This document shows, piece after piece, positions 22,521 to 35,500 of a DNA stretch of 64,000 nucleotides. The stretch's first letter is position 1. Each line of letters begins with the position of its first letter. The DNA is from Valencia hispanica (Eukaryota > Chordata > Actinopteri > Cyprinodontiformes > Valenciidae). A model generated the notes under the pieces. That model made no database searches and was not told the DNA's origin. It saw nothing but the letters and a program-made list of their open reading frames with translations. The stretch spans positions 7,433,020-7,497,019 of the forward strand of contig OY747700.1 of assembly GCA_963556495.2 (NCBI GenBank). The letters run 5' to 3'. The translations under genes and the position numbers were made by a program.

Positions 22521-25500
22521 CATATTAGTCGTATTCGTGTGAAAGAAGTTTTAAACTTTGACCGTCAGATGAAACGCCACTGGTTAGGATGTTCGGGTAC
22601 AACTGAAGGAGCACCGAGAACGAGGCTTGCCACAAACTGAAAACCGCTGCTCAACAGAATTGTTGAGTACAAGGCTAAGAGGATACCAACCCAGAAGGAG
22701 GCCGCTGCTCCATTAATTTTCAATAGGACATGCGCAACACGATCCCAGGAAGTTGAGAAAAGTTCCACTTTACATCGCTGTTGCTCAGACGAGGACCAAT
22801 CAGCGGAAGTTTCATTGACTGAGCAATGAGCTGACAGGATGCTACTCAGTCATGTCCGGGAAAACATAATAAGAAAAGTTAATACTTGCCGTGTCAGATT
22901 TCCCAGAGCTCTACAATATTTCTACAAAAGAAAATTGAGATCTTTTTCTTTTCTTATATAGCAAAGTCAGTGGTGTACAATCTTGTCCCTTGATATCTGC
23001 CTCTTTTTCACTCCTGAACTGCTTTGATAGCTCAAAATTCCCTCCAATCTGACAGCCAATCAAAACCATGGAAGACTCGCCATTCGCCCTGGAACAGAAC
23101 ACGCCGCTGGCCGCCTTCCCTTGTGTCTGGTTTTCAAAGCGGTTGCGATGAGTTTCGCTGATCGCAGATCGTTTGTCGCATCTCCCGCGCGTCGAGCCCT
23201 CAACACTTTGAGTTTGCATCTCAAAGGTTGTTTTTTATCGCAGATATTATTTTGAGAACTGTGACACGTCCCATTCATGTGAAGGGTCACGTCTACACAT
23301 GTCCACACAGTTGTCTTGCAAATGCCCAAGTCTATTTTTGGGCTCCTCCGACTGCTAACATGATTTCTTGCAACTCTGGATCGGGACTCGTATGTCTGAA
23401 AGTGTCAGGCGGGGTCAAAGATTGGGAATCCAAGGAGAGACTAAGAATCCTGGATCCTCCTGGTTCTTCTCCTCTGATCTCTGACATAATGAGGCAGTGC
23501 TAGATGTGGGAGTAAGTCGTTACTTTGCTCAGTTCTTGAACCTTTAAATTCTCTGTTTTCAGTCATCTTCTTGCTGTTCGGCGTGAAGAATCAAATGGCC
23601 CCACGTGTTGGTGGATTATATTGGCAGCCAAAACTGTCAGTTGTTCCTGGCAGTACTTGAGTGCGAACCTGTTAATTCACACTTCCTCCAACTGCTCCCC
23701 GAGGCCTGCGCCGTGAACAAGAACCTGCCATCGGACTCTTCACCAACCAACCAACCAAAAACGGCTTTATGTAATACAGGGTGACCCCCCCTGCCGCGTT
23801 ACTCAAACTGTAATCCAGGAATCAAGAGTGTATAACTGGTGCAAAATGTCAAGCAAAAAAAATAACAACCATGAAGGTTATCATGGTTTCACTGTTCAAA
23901 CAAACACAAAATAACAGCCAAAACATGTAATGCATGCGAACTAATTTGATGTAAAACCCTATGCATGCATTCAACTCACTCACACAAGAAGGAACTGTTT
24001 AATTTATAGCAATAAACAAAATTCTCAGCTCACCCTTCCTATACTCAGCTTTGATGATATTTTGCATTAATTCCAAAAAGATTTGGAGTAAAAATTTCAA
24101 CTACTTAAATAATGTCCCTGATTTATATAACTGTTCCTGAGGGTCTGTGTCTGTGAGGCGACTGCAGCGGTTTGGGCCTTTTTGGATCAGCATTGAGGGG
24201 TTTCATGTGTGTGTGTGTGTGGGTTAGTGTTGGGGTATTGAGTGACAGTCTAAACTGGGATACTGGATCAGTGCCACAAAGGTAAGCGAGCTGCCGAGCA
24301 AACGGGTCTGAATGGGGAGCGCATATCACATGTCAAGTCAGTATGACCTTTAAGATTTTATTGGTGGGGGGGGGGGAGGCGTGGCTGTTAAAGCATGCGA
24401 TGAAGAGTGAAAATGGGAGTTCTACGTTTAAACACCTGGTTTGTAATCTTTATTTCACAGTTTTAGAGACATACATTCACATCTTATTTTAAATACGTTC
24501 CTTTTTTTCTTCCAAAAACTACTTTTTTTGCTTTGCATCCGTGATCGACAAAGCTAGACTGCAAGGTGCTAACCCCACCATAGAGCTGTTCCCCCCCTGC
24601 AAAACTGTTTCAAGTTTCAAATTGACAGCTGGTTTTAACCACATGGGATGCAGCTGACCCCTACGTATAAGTGGGCAAACCCTCTGAAACTGCCCTTTGT
24701 TAGTTATGGTAATCTGCATTCATTCATAGGAGACTGGGGCTCACACAGCCAGCTTCATGCACTGACACAGAAGTAGGCTAATTTGGAAAGTCGTGTCTGT
24801 GGATGGTCAGGATGCAGCTGTGAAACCGGAGACTAGCGTTGACTTAGAGCAAAGAAGCTAAGCGTAGGGGGGACTGTGTGAATCCCTGCGCCCCTGAACA
24901 CAACACAAATCTCCAAATTTGATGCAACAAACTTAGAAATGTGCAAAAAAAAAACTATAAATGATACTTGTGTGTTGTGGCAGTGTGTCCTTTACCTGCA
25001 CATCAACTGTATATAAAGATGTACATAATATATATTATTATAAAGGTATTACCAGGTACTGCAAGAAATTAGCGGCAGTCAATTTATACATAAAGTAGGA
25101 TATCATCAGTATAGCAAGTTATTCCAAGAGGTTTAAATGGTCTCCTGTTTACGCAGAAAAACCCAAAACAGTTCAGTCTCTTTAATGATCAACTACCTTA
25201 TCATCAGCTTGAGCAACGTCGACTTCATTGGTTCTTTCTGGAACTATTTGTGTAAAAATTAATATTTAACAGATGCATTGAAGTTTTTTTCTACAAGATC
25301 ACAGAGACAGTTGAGTCATAGAGTCTTCACAACCGGAAACCCATTTGACATGATTGTATTCTGGAGAAAAGTGTTACTAGTCCGATGACACAAAGATTTA
25401 GCTGTTTGACCAAAACTTAGTAGGTCTACATGCAGTAAGAAAAAACGCAAATGATTGCCTTAGTTCTAATAAATTCTTAGTCCGGCTGTAGACGAAGCAA

Positions 25501-26190
25501 ACTGGCCTAACCCTAATCGAGCTACGACACCCAGGTAATGCGGTTAGAAAGACGAATTTCTCCCATCCCAGGTTATAACAACACAAGTACGACAACAACA
25601 CAGCAGCAACGAGTGTAACACAAATAAACAGTACGATACGAACAACGTACTGGGCTGCAGCGTCGTTGTTGTCCGTTTCTTTGTCTGCTTCACTGCTGCC
25701 ACCATTTGTTTACCATTTGTGTGATGCTTAGAGGCCAACCAGAAGAATGCCAAGGCGAAAGGGCGCGTGTCGCCACCTACCGTCACGGAGTCAAAAGCAC
25801 TTAATTTAATAATTTGATTTACTTACTACCCGCCTCAGCACTACAACAGAAGCTAATGTTTACAGTCTTCCTTATTTTTGCTCTTAGGAGTACGTCCAGT
25901 CAGCGGCAGAAAAAAAAATGGCACTCCTGGATTGGCCGGTTTGAAAATGCCAGCCAATAGCGGGTCAAGTAGCATTTGCACGTAAGCATTCCAACTTCCC
26001 AAGATCACATTTTTTACCAATATTTTAGAGATGCGCTACGAAAAAAATCCACGAATCTGCGGATTTTCCACAAAAAAGTTCCCCAGAAAAATCTACGAAT
26101 AGGTGAATCCGGTGGGGGTTTGCTGTAAATTTCCACTAATTCCACCAATCCTAACAAGAAGATTGGCCAAATATCCAACCAGGATTATTC
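22521..26190. other. Long intergenic stretch, no gene recognised
   Basis: About 3.7 kb with no conserved peptide, RNA gene or complete element. It contains a short TG microsatellite at about 24208-24222, a G-tract at 24364-24376 and several short frames without domains. Much of it is probably old transposon sequence. Confidence 0.4.
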
Positions 26191-26204
26191 CAGAAATGTA
26201 CTTC

Positions 26205-26285
26205 ACAAGTTTAATCAGATGTTTACATACATTTCCTCCGTATTTTGTAGAACTGGCTTCAAACTATGTTTGAACTGGCCAAAAA
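26205..26285. mobile_element. End fragment resembling the Sleeping Beauty-like Tc1 at 41.5 kb
   Basis: ATGTTTACATACATTTCCTC and GTATTTTGTAGAACTG resemble TTTACAGACATTTGCTTTGT and ATTTTGTACAGCTG at 41540-41575. Only the terminal part is visible. Confidence 0.4.
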
Positions 26286-26584
26286 CTGTTGGAGATATTC
26301 AAAAATTATTAGGTTTGGCATAAGGCAAGGAAGTATCATCGGTCATTTGATATATATAGTAAAATATCACCAGCATAACACATTATTCTCAGACATTTCA
26401 TTTATGTTTGCATGGAAAGAAAAACAATTGGCTTTGTAATGAAAAACTTGAAAATCATAAGCTTTTACAAACATTTTTTTTTTTATCAGCAGCTGTTGGG
26501 CTCATATTCGTTTGGCGAATGAACTGTGAGGAGAAAAAGTGCTAGAAGCCAAAAATGGGTACTTCTGAGAATTTAAACTGCTTT

Positions 26585-26825
26585 GACAGGAGCACCAATG
26601 TGATGCCAGACAGTTGGGTCATTGCATCTCCACAACTGCAGCTTTTCTGGGATGTTCCAGGCCAGAACTAAGAGTACAAACCCTGCAGGTGGGAACCTTT
26701 ATGGCCAGACAAGACAGAGACAGAGTATGTTTGGTGGAGTCAATGTCAACTTTCAAACACAAGGACACTCCACCAACTGTCAAGCATAACAGTGGCAGCA
26801 CCCTGCAAAGAAACTCCCCAACAAA
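26585..26825 (+). pseudogene. Tc1-like transposase fragment
   Basis: The plus-strand reading contains a diverged PPTVKHNSGS segment (compare PTVKHGGGS in intact Tc1 transposases) preceded by a degraded DDE region. It ends abruptly at 26825 where an inverted LINE fragment begins. Confidence 0.55.
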
Positions 26826-27545
26826 TTCAATTTCAATTCAGTGTATTTATAGAGCGCCGGTTCACAACAGATGTTTCATCTCAAGGCACTTTACAAGAAA
26901 TATCATTTTAATACAATCATTCCAATCAGTTTAAAAGTTTTCTATGTAAGGAATCCCAGCAAGTCGCATCGAGTCATTGACTTGAAGTTGCGTCCCGTTG
27001 ATGCAGACTTCCAACCACAGCAATCCTTCAGCAATCCTTCATACTGAGCAAGCATGTAGCGACGGTGGAGAGGAAAAACTCCCCTTTAACAGGAAGAAAC
27101 CTCCAACAGAACCAGGCTCAGTAGGAGCGGCCGTCTGCCACGACCGTCTGGGGGTTCGAGAAGACAGAGCAGAGACACAGAAAGAACAGAATAACTGATA
27201 TAAGAGAACTTTCTATATTAAAGAAAGTAAAAAGTTGATAACAGGACACAGTGGATGTTCAGTTACTGGGAGCATCATCCCAGTCGAGGCCCCCCGTCCA
27301 ACATTGTAGCTAAGCAGGATACCAGACCAGGTGTAGCTTCTATGGAGAGAAAAACACTGAGAGAAAAAACAAAGTTAACCGCTGAAATAACAGCAAATAA
27401 AACAACTGGAGAGTAGTAGGAGAGAAAAGTAGCAGAGTGAAGAAAATTGCTAAGTCTGTCCTCCAGCAGTTTAAGCCTATAGCAGCATAACTACAGAGAT
27501 AGCTCAGGATGACCTTAGCCACTCTAACTATAAGCTTTATCATAA
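26826..27545 (-). mobile_element. 5'-truncated LINE fragment, minus strand
   Basis: Starting with the inverted tail (CAATTTCAATTCAGTGTATT, CATCTCAAGGCACTTTACAA), this is the reverse complement of the repeat at 19785-20737, including AAACCTCCAACAGAACCAGG at 27099 and ATAGCAGCATAACTACAGAG at 27480. It abuts a Tc1-like fragment, the same nesting as at 19.8 kb. Confidence 0.85.
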
Positions 27546-27699
27546 ATTCAAACTTAACCTGGAAAAACAACTCTTCAAAAACCATAAAAACCCTCAAACC
27601 AAGTACATTTCTGCCAATGATGAGTAAATGAAGGAATTTTTTCCTTCTCTGACCCGCCAAATGTTTTGAGTTTGAACAGGCTGTCACTATGCGTCGTCA

Positions 27700-28270
27700 C
27701 AACATGACATTTAATTTGAAGAACAGCATCCAAGGAACCTGAACTCAGAACACGCCAATAAGCAGATCTGTACAGCAGAGAGACGCTAACAGAAATCTAA
27801 TCTGTTCTCTCCATCATGATAACGTAATGAAGGTTAACATGGTTAGTTTAGCTTCTTAAAATGAAGACTGAGCACAGAGTTCATTCTACACACGTGCAAA
27901 CTACTGGATTTATCTGTTTTAAAATGAAGCAATAATATCAAAGCGAAATTTGGGTTCTCGGTTTAAAAACACACAAAAGGAATAAAAAAGTTTATTTTCG
28001 TATTAGAAAAAATAAAAATCTTAAGACATTTAGGTTTGAGTAATCTGGCACTGCACACCAGGGGCAGTTTTAATTTTGCACGAATCTGACGTGATTTAGT
28101 TCCTCCCCCTCCCGCCCCGTAAGACTTGCCGGTTTCTGCCGAGTAGCAACCAGGAGGCAGAGGTTGAAAGGTTGGACCAGGCGCCCGCAGCTGTCGCCTC
28201 GCCTCCGCTCTCCAGCTCCGTGTGACGTCTGTTCTTGCCTTTTAGGAAACCCGTCCACGCCCAGAAAAGC
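27700..28270. other. Upstream flank of ckm
   Basis: No repeat is recognised from about 27700. From 28,085 the sequence becomes GC-rich and probably includes proximal promoter DNA, but I see no perfect CArG or MEF2 consensus here. CCTTTTAGG at 28236-28244 is one base short of a CArG box. Confidence 0.4.
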
Positions 28271-28278
28271 TGCTTTAG

Positions 28279-28364
28279 CCAATCGAACGAGGGAACCCCA
28301 GACCTCGCCCATCCAATGGTTACAGAGATCCGGGTATAAAGGCTGCAGTCCGTCACCTGTCAGA
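28279..28364 (+). promoter_or_regulatory. ckm: ckm core promoter with CCAAT boxes, TATA box and E-box
   Basis: Two CCAAT boxes (28279-28283 and 28313-28317) precede a clear TATA box, TATAAAGG at 28335-28342. This places the start site near 28365. An E-box of the myogenic type, CACCTG (28354-28359), lies between them. A TATA-driven promoter followed by a short non-coding exon is the known layout of vertebrate muscle creatine kinase genes. The exact start base is an estimate. Confidence 0.8.
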
Positions 28365-28438
28365 GCTGGGCAACCCCTACATTGGGCGAACAGGATCTGA
28401 TCCCGGGATTTGTTACTTCTTTCATTTCTCCAAAGCAG
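28365..28438 (+). other. ckm: ckm non-coding exon 1 (5' UTR)
   Basis: The exon ends in CAAAGCAG before the donor GTAAAA at 28439 and contains no ATG. It is followed by a 1046-bp intron before the coding exon. Position relative to the TATA box and the known non-coding first exon of CKM genes support the call. Start is approximate. Confidence 0.75.
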
Positions 28439-28527
28439 GTAAAAATAAAGCAACACATAGAGGATAGAAGCTCGTCTCTATTCTTCTACAGCGAAAAAAA
28501 TTAAATAAATAAAATAAAAAACAAACG

Positions 28528-28537
28528 TTAAAAATAG
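28528..28537 (+). promoter_or_regulatory. ckm: MEF2-type site in ckm intron 1
   Basis: TTAAAAATAG fits the MEF2 consensus YTAWWWWTAR exactly and lies 90 bp into intron 1. Functional use is inference. Confidence 0.4.
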
Positions 28538-29226
28538 CAAGACTTTTTTTTTTTTACTGCATTAGTCAAAATGTATTCTGTTTTGGATCCTTTGTTTTTT
28601 CCTAATATGGACAATACAAAAATCTACTATTGTTTTCTTACTTAACTTCTACAGGGTTTTTCCTTTGAAAGACATGGTTTTGGTTTTTTTGCATATTAAG
28701 TAAAGCGTGCAATAGGAAAGTGTCTCTGAAACAGTTGCGGCTATCCATCAGCTGCTGCTGACGCCTGCAGAACAGGACCACGGTTCGTCTCTGAATAGTT
28801 AAGGGAGCTCGATTTAGCCGAGGTATCTGTGTGGCATGCATGCTTTGACCTTTTGGCGTATAGCCTACCGGGTTTCATGAGTCTGATGCGCTTCCATATC
28901 GACTTGAAAGATAAAGAAACCGATAGTTACGACTTTATTCCTGAATCCAAACTGATGGATTCTGCAGGTGGAGTCTTGCGAAGTGTAGTTTTGTGTTTAC
29001 AAGTCAACTTGTAGTGCTTAAAGGTCATCAGAGGAAGGAAGTGTTAATTTTTGGAGTAAAAGTCGTGCAAAAACTACAGGTTTTGGTTGTTGGTTTTGTT
29101 TTAAAGCTTAAAAGTGATCAGAGGTACGCCGCGTTTTGAGGGCAAATCTACAACACCCGATGAAAAAAGAGAGTCTCAACTTGTTGGAGGTAAAACCGAC
29201 CATCGCTATGTGCTCCAGAGGTGGTG

Positions 29227-29269
29227 CAACTGTGCTATTTATAATCTAGCTGTGACGGAGGGACAGGTG
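29227..29269 (+). promoter_or_regulatory. ckm: Candidate muscle module in ckm intron 1: E-box, MEF2, E-box
   Basis: Within 43 bp are an E-box CAACTG (29227-29232), a perfect MEF2 consensus CTATTTATAA (29235-29244), and a second E-box CAGGTG (29264-29269), which is the MyoD-preferred form. Close pairing of E-boxes and MEF2 sites is the hallmark of muscle enhancers, and mammalian CKM has a regulatory region in intron 1. No test is possible here. Confidence 0.5.
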
Positions 29270-29484
29270 GGGAGACAGGGAAGCAGTGAGACGACATGCA
29301 GGCAGCAAGTTAATGGACAAGAAGAGAAGGAAAGATGGGGGCGACGCATGCACATTGTTTAAATCATCAACCGTTCCTTCAAAACACCACAGAGTAACCA
29401 TTTCCCTGTACATGAGATGTTCTTAGAAATTCAGTGGATGCAGAAATAAATAAAACAATGAACACCTCCTCTCCTCTTCCGTAG

Positions 29485-29594
29485 ACAAAGTAAGAATGGC
29501 AGCCATGAAGAACTGCCACAACGACTACAAAATGAAGTTCTCCGTGGATGAGGAGTTCCCCGATCTCTCTCAGCACAACAACCACATGGCCAAG
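29485..29594 (+). CDS. ckm: ckm exon 2 (codons 1-33)
   Basis: The acceptor TTCCGTAG ends at 29484 and 11 bases of 5' UTR precede the ATG at 29496. It encodes [12 protein letters not shown] through NNHMAK and ends in phase 0 with donor GTATTT. The boundary after NNHMAK is an intron that, as I recall, mammalian CKM lacks. Confidence 0.93.
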
Positions 29595-32500
29595 GTATTT
29601 CTTCGTATTAAGCCGCTAAGAATAGCCATGGACTTGCTTCAGTGACATTGCACAGTGACGTGCGGCCGTAACAAATAACATCGGCACGAAAAAGGGAAAC
29701 AGAAACTCATCTGTTGCATGAATTTGTTTTCCGTAACATTTCAACATTTTTATCGTCAAAATCACTGAACTTATGTGGCATAATAATAAATTTACGCGGG
29801 GTGACGTGTGAGTTGAGGCAGTGCTGTGCTGTGCCTCACCACTGGGGGCGCTGTATCACTCACGCTGAATGAATTTCTGTTTCCCTTTATATGGCCAGTA
29901 TACATGTTTGATTAACACACGTTGACAGTCTACAGTCTGACTTATATATTTAACGAATGTCTTTCTAATTAAATGCGCAGTGAAAATGCGCAGGGTGAGG
30001 TGAGAAAATACCGCGCCTCAATGATAGGGGGCAGCACTGATCCCAGTAGACACAATGAGGAAACAGACGTTCTTCTTCAGCACATTGAAAAGACTGTAAA
30101 CAGTCGGAAAAATACAAAGACACTAGGGATGTAAGAAAATATCCATACACCGATATATCGCGATATTTTCTGTCATGATATCGTATCGATATTAAAAGCA
30201 ACGTGTCGATTTTTATTTTTATTATATTTTTCAGAATTTGAATGGAACCATTAATGTAATTTTTGTAGTAAAATTAAAAGTATAACTGGTAGTTTGTGGC
30301 TGTTTTCACCTTCTTCGTTCCAGTGGATCAACTAGATCTAGTAATAAAACTGGATGTGTTAAAGTATGAAACAGGTTGGAGTGTTTTTCTCCAGTTTTTT
30401 CCTCCAGTTAAATTCAGTTTTAAAAATCACAACATACAGTCTTACTCATAGCATCGCGATATATCACAATATATCGTATCGCCAGATTTTTACCAATGTA
30501 CATCTCTACAAAAAACACAAACAGAATAGAAGCAATCCTCCTAAAAGCTTTCCGCCTTATGAATCATCTCCAGTGAAGCAGTCAGATTTTTTAAAATAAA
30601 GCTAAACAAAGAGAATTTTTACATGATAGTGAAGCAAAAATTAATGGAGCAGGATAGGTGCATGCACTTCATACACAAAGTTCATGCAAGATTATACACG
30701 ATTTTCAATTTTATATATATATATATATATAAAGATCAGCCAAAAATAAATATTTTTACTGAATATCAAATATATTATTTTTACAGCTATCATATTAAAT
30801 GGCACTGAATTGATTAAGTATGATTAAAAGTTGTTCCAATTAATAAAAAAAAAAAAAAAAACGAAAATAGAAGTTTCTAATTTGGGTATAATAATTTTGA
30901 TTCAATAAGAGTCTGCGCCTCACCGCACCCCACTGCTATTGCAGGTACTTACCAAGGACATCTATGCCAAGCTGAGGAGCAAATCCACCCCCAGTGGCTT
31001 CACCGTGGATGATGTCATCCAGACAGGTGTCGACAACCCAGGTAAGGAGACGGTCGTCTGCATAGAAACAAACCCAAGACAGCAAGAGATCCTGTCTGAA
31101 TACGAGTCTTCAGCTTCAAAGACAGCTCCAGCAGGTTTATCTAATTTTTCATAACCCCCCCCCCCCCGTATTTCTCTAAGGTCACCCCTTCATCATGACC
31201 GTGGGCTGCGTCGCCGGAGACGAGGAGTCCTACGAGGTCTTCAAGGAGCTGCTCGACCCCATCATCTCCGACCGTCATGGCGGATACAAGCCCACCGACA
31301 AGCACAAGACTGACCTGAACTTCGAGAACCTGAAGGTGAAGAGCGGCGACTCGCAAGGGTGGCTTTAGCCATTTTTGGGGCCCAGGGCAAAACACGGGCA
31401 TTAAAAAAACAACAACTTTATTTATCTGAACCTAGTGTTTTGACTCAAACCCCAAACATTGTATTTTTTTGGTGTGCGAAATTTTGCCGTTTACAACATG
31501 GGACGTTTCATACCTGCATTTAAAATACCTTAAATTTCCCTTTTGCCTGCCCGATCTTCACATTTAGCTTAATATTAAGAATAAAAATATGACATTAAAT
31601 TTAAAAAATAAATAAAACTCTTCTTTAATCTATACTTCTACAGTCAGCACAAATTATCTTCGTTATGTTCATTCTGTGTTACTTTCTATTTATATCAGTG
31701 ATTCTTATTTTTTACACCAAAGTTGTTCTTTAACTTTTTTTGTAGACGTTTTTCGGCTTCACTTTCACCTTCATCAGAGCATCCACAGCCGTTATTGTGG
31801 CTTCTTCTGCTTGTTTGTAAGCGGGCAGTAGAGGACGGTGTCGCCCTCTACTGCCCATGTGTGATCTAAAGTGTAAAGTCCTCCGCCTCTGTTCAAGGTC
31901 CACGGTGTACCTCTCCTTATCTCAACCTCTTCCTTAATCCATAATTTGAATTTTTCTCTTTCTATTTTTATGATTTTTGAGTTGTCCCAATCCATTATAT
32001 GATTTTCTCTTGCACACTGATCTGCTATGGCACAAATTAGTTTCTTCTTTTAATGAAATGTATTTCTACAGCTCACAAACATTGCCAATGCAGGGAAACG
32101 AGTATACACTATGGTAGGGCACGTATAATACATAATAAACATATTGGGATGAAATGGTAGACATGTGGAAATAGTGAACAAGAAGAAAACCGTAGAAGTA
32201 CAAGATGGCAGTGTGTTGATATGAATACAAAGCGGGAAAAGGGGGAACTGACACAGAGCTTTGCTTCACGGTAAAATAAATGTGTTTGTAAATGTACTGA
32301 AACGCTTGATATAAATACAAGTAGCCAGACTCCTGTCTGCAAACAATTATTTGAGTAATGTTTAAAATATTATATGGCAAATGGACGTGGCATGTCGGTA
32401 TATCTGCTGCACACACGCAACCAATTCTATTTTCTATTTAGTATTTATCTCGTTACCTCGACCTAAACGCTTTTAAAACCACAAATCTTCCACATTTCAT

Positions 32501-35500
32501 GCGAATTTAACAGCACGAATCTTTTACGAGGCCCCTGGTCTTATATATTAGGGTTAGGGTTATATTTCAGGTGTCCTGTCCTTGCAAACAGTATGGTCTA
32601 TGAGGCTTGTTGCTTTGCATTTTCCCTTTTGCACAGTTGCCTTTATTACGGTAATGGCAAACAATAAAGTTTATTAGTTATTGTAAGGGGGCCTCTGCAG
32701 ATGCCTATCTTTCTTCAACGCTTAGCTGCATGATGGTATTGCTATTCAACACCAGTTGATTCAATTCCTGATTGTTTAGGCTTCATTTAAGGGTCAGTAA
32801 CGGAATTAACTCACTATTTCAGCAAAATTAAATAATTTTGTGCTTTTTTTCGTTGTAAAATTGAGGCACATCTTGTAACCATCAGGGTGGTGACGACCTG
32901 GACCCCAACTACGTGCTGTCCAGCCGCGTGCGTACCGGCCGCAGCATCAAGGGATTCACCCTGCCCCCCCACAACAGCCGTGGAGAGCGCAGAGCCATCC
33001 AGAACCTGAGCATCGAGGGTGAGCTTCAAACTCGCTCGCGTCGCCAGCGCTCGTCAGACCTTTACCTTCGTCCCCTGAACGTTTTTTTGTTGTCGTCGTT
33101 TCCCTTCAGCCCTGTCCAGCCTGGAGGGCGAGTTCAAGGGAAAGTACTACCCACTGGACGGCATGACCGACGCTGAGCAGGAGCAGCTGATTGCCGACCA
33201 CTTCTTGTTTGACAAGCCGGTGTCCCCCCTGCTGACCTGCGCCGGCATGGCCCGCGACTGGCCCGACGCCAGGGGAATCTGGTAAGCAGAGATCCTTATA
33301 TTAGCCAAACATCCTCTTATTGCTCACCAGAGTCTCCTGAAGATGAGACCGTCTGCTATTCCAACCAAAGCAGCAGCAGCAGCAGCTCGTCTGTGGCATA
33401 CGGTGGCCCTGAAAGGTCACAGCACGCAACTTAAGAAAACACAAAAAGACAAAACACAAGCAAATTGAGAAAACATTTTAATCAATTTGACAACACGTGT
33501 GCAGCATTTAGAAAAACGACACAACACATTACAAAAATGCGCTGCAAATAGACCACAACACAACGGAAGTGAAGTGTTTCCGGGGGACGCTTAAATGTGA
33601 TGCACATGGCCAGACATGCTTGTTGTTGACACGGCTAAAGGCTAACGATAGTTTAACAGCAGATCACTGTAATAGGCTGAATCATGCGATCACAATGTTA
33701 AAATACATAAAAAACAATTGTTTTTTATCTCGTTTTCAAACACCACTGACGGACAGAGACGGTGACTGAGCTGTGACTCGAAATCCGTGTCAACAACAAG
33801 CATGTCCGGCAGTGTGCATCACATTTAAGTGTCCCCTGGAAACACTTCACTTCCATTCTGTTGTGGTCTATTTGCAGCGCGTTTTTCTAATGTGTTGTGT
33901 CGTTTTTCTAAATGCTGCACACGTGTTGTCAAACTGATGAAAATGTTTTCTCCATTTGCATGTGTTTTCTTAAGTTGCGTGCTGTGACCTTTCAGGGCCA
34001 CCGTAGTGGCATCTTCTGGGCTGCCAACTCAAATCTGTTCTCCCAAAATCAACGTTTTTGGCCTCGGTGCAAAAATCAGAATTTGTTGCCCCTTCGTGGA
34101 TTTTCTTAAAGTTAACAGCTGTTGCAGAAACTCCACTTGTTTAAATCATGCACACATCTGTGCGAGCCCCCCTCATCGAGGTAGAAACTCCAAGTACAGG
34201 TGAAACTGGAAAAATTAGAACATCGTGCAAATGTTCATTCATTTCAGTAATTCACCTTAAAAGGTGAAACTAATATATCATGCAAAGCGAGATATTTCAA
34301 GCCTTTATTTCGCATGATTATGGCTTACAGCTTACGAAAACCCCCAACTTCAAAATCTCAAAAAATTAGAATGTTGTGAAAAGGTTCAATATTTTAGGCT
34401 CAAAGTGTCACACTCTAATCAGCTAATTAATCCAAAACATCTCCAAAGGGTTCCTGAGCCTTTAAATGGTCTCTCAGTCTGGTTCAGTAGGAATCACAAT
34501 CATGGGGAAGACTGCTGACCTGACAGTTGTGCAGAAAACCATCATCAACACCATCCATAAGGAGGGAAAGGCTCAAAAGGTCAATGCAAAAGAAGTTGGA
34601 TGTTCCCAAACTGCACATTCATAGAAAGTTATGTGGAAGGAAAAAGGTGCACAAGCAGCAGGGATGATCGCACCCTGGAGAGGATTGTTTAGAAAAGGTA
34701 ATTGAAAAGTGTTGGGGACCTTCACAAGGAGCGGACTGAGGCTGGAGTTAGTGCATCAAGAGCCGCCACACACAGACGGATGCTGGTCTTATTCCTCTTG
34801 TCAAGCTGCTGCTGAACAACAAACAACGTAGGAAGCGTCTTACCTGGGCTAAAGAAAAAAAGAACGTCAGACTTTGCATCTCATTTAGAAACCAGTGTGT
34901 GTGAAGTTTCCACAGTCTGTGTTGATTTGGGGAGCCATGTTATCTGCTGGTGTTGGTCTACTGAGCTTCATTAAGTCCAGACTCAACGGCGCCATCTACC
35001 AGAAAATTTTGGAGAACTTCATGCTTCCTTCTGCGGACCAGCTTTATGGAGATGCTGACTTCATTTTCCAGCAGGACTTGGTACCTGCTCACACTGTCAA
35101 AAGTACCAAAACCTGCGTCAGTGACCATGGGATTACAAACTGGCCTGACCTTTGACCCCCATTTAGAATCTATGGAGCATTGCCAAGAGAAAAATGAGAG
35201 ACATGAGAAGGAACAATGTAGAAGAGCTGAAGGTCTTCCATAACACCTCAGCAGAGCCACAGGCTGATAGCATCCATGCTACGCTGCATTGAGGCAGCAA
35301 TTGATGCAAAAGGAGCCCAGACCAACTACTGAGTACATATGCATGATTATACTATTCAGAGGTCCAAGATTTCTCTATTTATAATCCTTGTTTTATTGAT
35401 TTCATGTAATATTCAAATTTTCAGAGATTTTTAATTATAAGATCCATCCATCTTCTTCTGCTTATCCGGGGTCGGGTCGCAGGGGCAGCAGCTTAAGCAA

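Noticed and set aside
28096..28456. Minus-strand frames of 86-128 codons over the ckm promoter
   Set aside because: GC-rich promoter DNA; no domain, and the plus-strand TATA/exon-1 structure explains the region.
29829..29853. CTCF core motif in ckm intron 2 (CCACTGGGGGCGCTG)
   Set aside because: It lacks one base of the consensus spacing.
32549..32563. Interstitial telomere repeat
   Set aside because: Only about two TTAGGG units; too short to mean anything.
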